Both the position numbers and the translations under genes were made by a program. DNA of 64,000 nucleotides from Antitrichia curtipendula. Its lineage: Eukaryota > Streptophyta > Bryopsida > Hypnales > Leucodontaceae. Location: NCBI GenBank assembly GCA_951230915.1, contig OX579640.1, forward strand, positions 9,320,981 through 9,384,980, in the 5' to 3' direction. Under the pieces are notes generated by a model, which searched no databases, was not told the origin of the DNA, and saw only the letters and a list, made by a program, of their open reading frames with translations. This document shows positions 59,964 through 64,000 of this stretch, piece by piece; position 1 is the first letter of the stretch, and the number at the start of each line of letters is the position of its first letter.

Positions 59964-60578
59964 TTAACCCCTAAACGTCCAAGGCACCAAATTTGGGTGT
60001 CAACAATACTTTGAAGGTAAATAAACCTATCTAAGCTGCTATTTTTAGTAGTTTATATTTTTTAGTTTTCTTAGAAGTCTAATTTCAGCATCAAAAATCC
60101 GATTTTGAAAATGATTAATTATAATTTTTTCTATTTAAGATTTTGTGCAAAGGTGTTCATTGCAATCTTGCCTTTTCCGTAGTGTTGAGGTCTCTTAGAA
60201 ATAAGTCTCAAACACACTAAATCTTGGAGAAAAAATCACATTAAAAATTCATTTCGAAAATTGTAGAGTAGATTTTGAAAAGTCATAAATTGATTGAGAT
60301 TATGTGTGATAGGCCCTTTACCTTCATATTTTTTTGGTAACCAACTTTTAGATTTGACATGTGAAAAGAGGATTGAAGACTTCAAATTACTTTCATAGTT
60401 TTAACACCCTCATGATCAAACATTATAATCTTTTCCTATATAAATTTTAACATGTCTAGTTTGAATTTGTATAGATATAATTCAAAAAGATTAATACAAC
60501 TTATGAAAATGTTGACTTTTTGTTCAACTTAGAGCAATTTCCTAGAAGCTCTAAAAAGACATAGCATTTAGAGGCTAA
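59964..60578. mobile_element. Family C element, reversed, with TTAACCCCTAAAC end
   Basis: It starts TTAACCCCTAAACGTCC and ends GCATTTAGAGGCTAA. The interior is the reverse complement of 55807-56459. The left end is the same as in the 7.9-kb family, which connects family C to the TTAA-ended group. It has no coding capacity. Confidence 0.6.
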
Positions 60579-63500
60579 CAAGTTTAATAAGGGACAAGTC
60601 ATATAATTTTATTCTATTTTAAACTATATAAATGAACTTTGGCTATTTATAATTATATGCATATAAAAAAATATAATTATTTCATTCTAAATAAGAAAAT
60701 AGAATTTATGAAGATTTATTTTGCAAGTTGCAATAGAACTTCTTTTCACAAAATTGAAGTTCTTAATGATATTATGGAAAAAAATGAAATAAAGGGTGTT
60801 TTACTTACAACAACTTAAAAACCATTTGAACTGATGATTTTCAATTCTATATTTAATATATTAACAATTTTATATTTTTGTCACATTGCACTTTCAACTT
60901 AATAATTCTCTTAAGAATTGATTTGAAGTTTTTTTGGTTCACATTTTTACACAAGGGCTCTTCAACCTTTTATGTTACCAATGACATCCAATTAAAAGTT
61001 TAAATTTACAATTAAAATTGTTATGGTTTGAAATAGCTAAGCATTGCTATAAATACTTAACAATTTTCTATGAAAGTATAAATACTCATTCAACATTTTT
61101 GGTGTGTGTAAAATTTACAAATATTTAGCCTATAATCAATTTTAGAAAGAAATATTTGCACATCTTTGATTTCTAAAGTCCAAGGCCATTTGTTTGTCAG
61201 AAAAACTTCAAAACTACCATTTCTAATGCAAGGAGTAAAATTTCTATACATTGATTTTTTTTCATAATTAATTGTAGGATGTTTTGCTAGACTTATGTAA
61301 AATTGTATAGAATAAATTTTGAAAACTTTGAACAGGTAGATTGCAAGATATTTATACTTATATAAGCTAAATCAATTTAAATTATAACTAAGGTCAACTA
61401 AAACTATTCATGGACAATGGGATAGCAAAACATATAATCTATATATTACACTTTAGGAGGCACACATATATGTAGGACACCCTTTCAATACAAAAAACAA
61501 TTTTAGAAATGTTTCAAAATATTGTATTAATGATGATGTGTTGATATTTTATTGCATTAAAAATGAATGTATTCAAATGCAACCTATATTTTTATAATTT
61601 GTTAGCTTTAGTAAAACTTTCTCACCATTGGCCATAAAATAAAATAAACAAAATAAATTTATAAATAAATTTGTGCATGAAATAACTCTTTAAGTTGATT
61701 ATAAGCATTTGGCTGGTTGGACTTCTTAGGTTAGATGGAAATTGGCGTAATCATAGGTGATGGTATATCCATCCCTGTGATAACCGCAAGAGTTGCGGAT
61801 TGAGACGTGCAAAATGTATTGGTTTGAGATTGTCATTAAAGCTGTATTTTTCTTTAGGCGGATGTCATTCATCCGCCTTTAAATTTTGGGCTACTGAAGT
61901 GTCCTCACTTGATTTGGTATTTTTGTTATGTCTAAGGAAATAGGTCCTGGCTTTCAATTTAACATGGAAGGAATCCGCGTAGATGTCTCCTAAAATTTGT
62001 TAGAATTGATGAGCCAAAAATAGGCCAAAATTTGTAGAAACACACCTTATTTTTCCTCTAATATGGTAGAAAATGTGGTCTTCCAAGCTCCATATAGTGT
62101 GGCACGTAGATGCTACATAAACGCTACGTGGGTAAAGAAAGACATGTGGGATTTTTTTTCATCTGGTCCATCTATGACGTGGCATTTGACATGGCAACGG
62201 AAAAAGCGACCAATGAGGGTGACATGGTATGCCTAGTCAACACACTTTTATGCTATTTCAAAATTTTAATATTGCTATTTGAGACATCAACTTAGGTGTC
62301 TAGACATTTTTTGAGACATTCATTGGAGCATATTGTATCTATAAGGCAAGGTTGATGAAAAATAATTACTTAAAATTAAATAACTTGTTGAATTCAAAAA
62401 GAATCAAAGAAAACTTATCATTTATCACAAAGAAATTTTTTGATGGTAAAATGAAGGCATTCCTTAATTGAAAGTTAGTAAGAAGGAAGGGTGGAGAAGA
62501 TGTATAAATATTGAAATCCAATCTTTGTCTAGACAAAGGATATGAAATAATTTTAACATTAGAGCTTGACTATAGAACATGTAGACATTGTTTTAAACAT
62601 CTGCTTGTCATTTTTGACATGGGGACATTGTTTCAGACATTCTACATTTTATAGATTCTTGTTTTACATATCCCATACAAGTTGTTTTACTTCCTACCAC
62701 CCCACTTGTATATAGACATTATCTTTTCATCCATGATGTACATCCATCCATTTCTTTTTTATATAAAGCATGCCGTGTGGCTTCCCTTCCCCTAAATTTT
62801 TCACATTTGGTCATCTTTTTACCTTAGATCGTAGTAATTTTCATTAATTTATCCACATTAAAAATGGATTTGCTCAATGATGTGGCAGTCTATGTTTTTC
62901 TAGACAATCTAAAAAAATCATGATGTCTTCAATTATGTCGAAATAAAACAAACGTTAATGATAACATCCACTTGTTTTTATAGTAACGTGCCAATGTTTT
63001 TTGCAATGTCTATAAACATCTACCTCTTGGGACCAACTGCCCTTTGGCATCTTCATGTTTTGTTGGACATTGTATTTTAGTGGTCAAACCTAGACAAAAA
63101 CGTGGGTTTCTTATAGTGGGGTGATTTTCTTTTATTATCCCTTTGGCAGGAACTGTAGATAGATTTAGATCCTATTTGGGAATTTCTAAATCAATAGTAA
63201 AGTTCGTTCCAAGGGAGGTCTTTTAAATAGGTTTACTTCTACAATGACAAAAGATAACTAAATAGGAAATAAAATACCGAGAAAGGCATACTTCCAACTT
63301 GAATCAATTTAATACCTCACGGTTTGCACAACCTAATTACTAAATTTGTTAACACTCCATTCTTAAAACCACCAAGGTAAAATATCATCCAAATTGGATT
63401 TGGTCTTTAATTCTCCAGTTGAATTCTTTCATCTTTTACCAAATCGGTCTTGACTTGCACTGGTTCGGTCTTCAGTCGCTCCCAGCTGGTCTTCAATTAG

Positions 63501-64000
63501 GACAGGTCACTTCTGTCTGATTCTTTTACTCCAACTTGGTTTACGGCAGAGTCTTCTCTCACCAACTTGGTATCTTTTTGCTCACAAATCCTTTTTATAT
63601 TTTTCTTATATCCAATCACTTATAAATCACTTCTCGTTTTGGACCAATTGCAACCTCTCAAAATACCAATTTGGAAAACATTCAATCACGAACACTTCTG
63701 GCTACAAATTGGACTTCACTGTCATCACACCACTCCAACAATTCCTATTCGGCTTTACACTTGAACTTCTCAGACCGAATTGGAATAACTTTAACAGCAA
63801 GAATACACTCTCTTAACTTCCTTTTAATTTCTCCATTTCAAACTCACATACATACCAACTTGGACTTCATACAAAAAATCACAGATCAACTCATAATTCA
63901 ATCATCCATACCATTTCCACACCACAACAACACCAACTGGATATGAATCTTCTTCCGTTTAATCCAAGTTGGTAATCAAAATCACCGTTTACATTTTTTA
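60579..64000. other. Very AT-rich repeat-type DNA, no gene seen
   Basis: About 61,170-61,330 resembles the start of a TTAA element ('aaaactaccatttctaatgc') in degraded form. ORFs at 62110-62295 and 63567-63946 have no domain. Nothing else could be supported. Confidence 0.5.

Overview
The window looks like nuclear DNA from a land plant. Its genes are split by many short GT-AG introns, sit in moderately GC-rich islands, and are separated by long AT-rich stretches full of small non-autonomous transposon relics. The protein families (MCTP C2 protein, class I small heat-shock protein, COMT-type O-methyltransferase, LRR-type receptor kinase remnant) are plant families. A 14-exon MCTP gene and compact introns would fit a bryophyte such as a moss, but this is inference; I did not identify the species.

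Layout. Positions 1-13,000 hold no intact gene: a decayed hAT transposase end (2.6-3.1 kb) and a dense set of inverted-repeat elements, including two with TTAA ends and one carrying a 161-bp hairpin. A long 5' leader with small upstream ORFs leads into a five- or six-exon gene for an uncharacterised, probably disordered 803-residue protein (16.4-20.0 kb). A two-exon membrane-anchored cupin gene follows (22.5-23.2 kb). A PQQ-repeat (polyvinyl-alcohol-dehydrogenase-like) pseudogene (26.5-31.9 kb) has lost its frame several times and was hit by two TA-flanked foldback elements. A heat-shock promoter with duplicated HSE units drives a class I HSP20 gene (33.1 kb). Next is a secreted lipocalin-like gene with a helical insertion (34.5-37.6 kb), then an AT-rich repeat zone, then a small two-helix membrane ORF (40.6 kb).

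On the minus strand lie a complete four-exon O-methyltransferase gene (42.9-45.3 kb) and a complete 14-exon MCTP gene (49.6-54.5 kb). Between them are a broken duplicate of the MCTP 3' end, itself interrupted by a 224-bp repeat that also occurs upstream of HSP20, and a receptor-kinase pseudogene. From 55.8 to 64 kb there is only AT-rich repeat DNA, with further TTAA-ended elements.

The genes do not form a pathway; they are an ordinary mixed neighbourhood. The most unusual material is the transposon layer: several inverted-repeat families, one with TTAA-type (piggyBac-like) ends, and a foldback element built from about 180-bp internal tandem repeats. Exon models were built by hand from splice signals and reading-frame continuity. 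The MCTP and OMT models each close exactly in frame over all exons.
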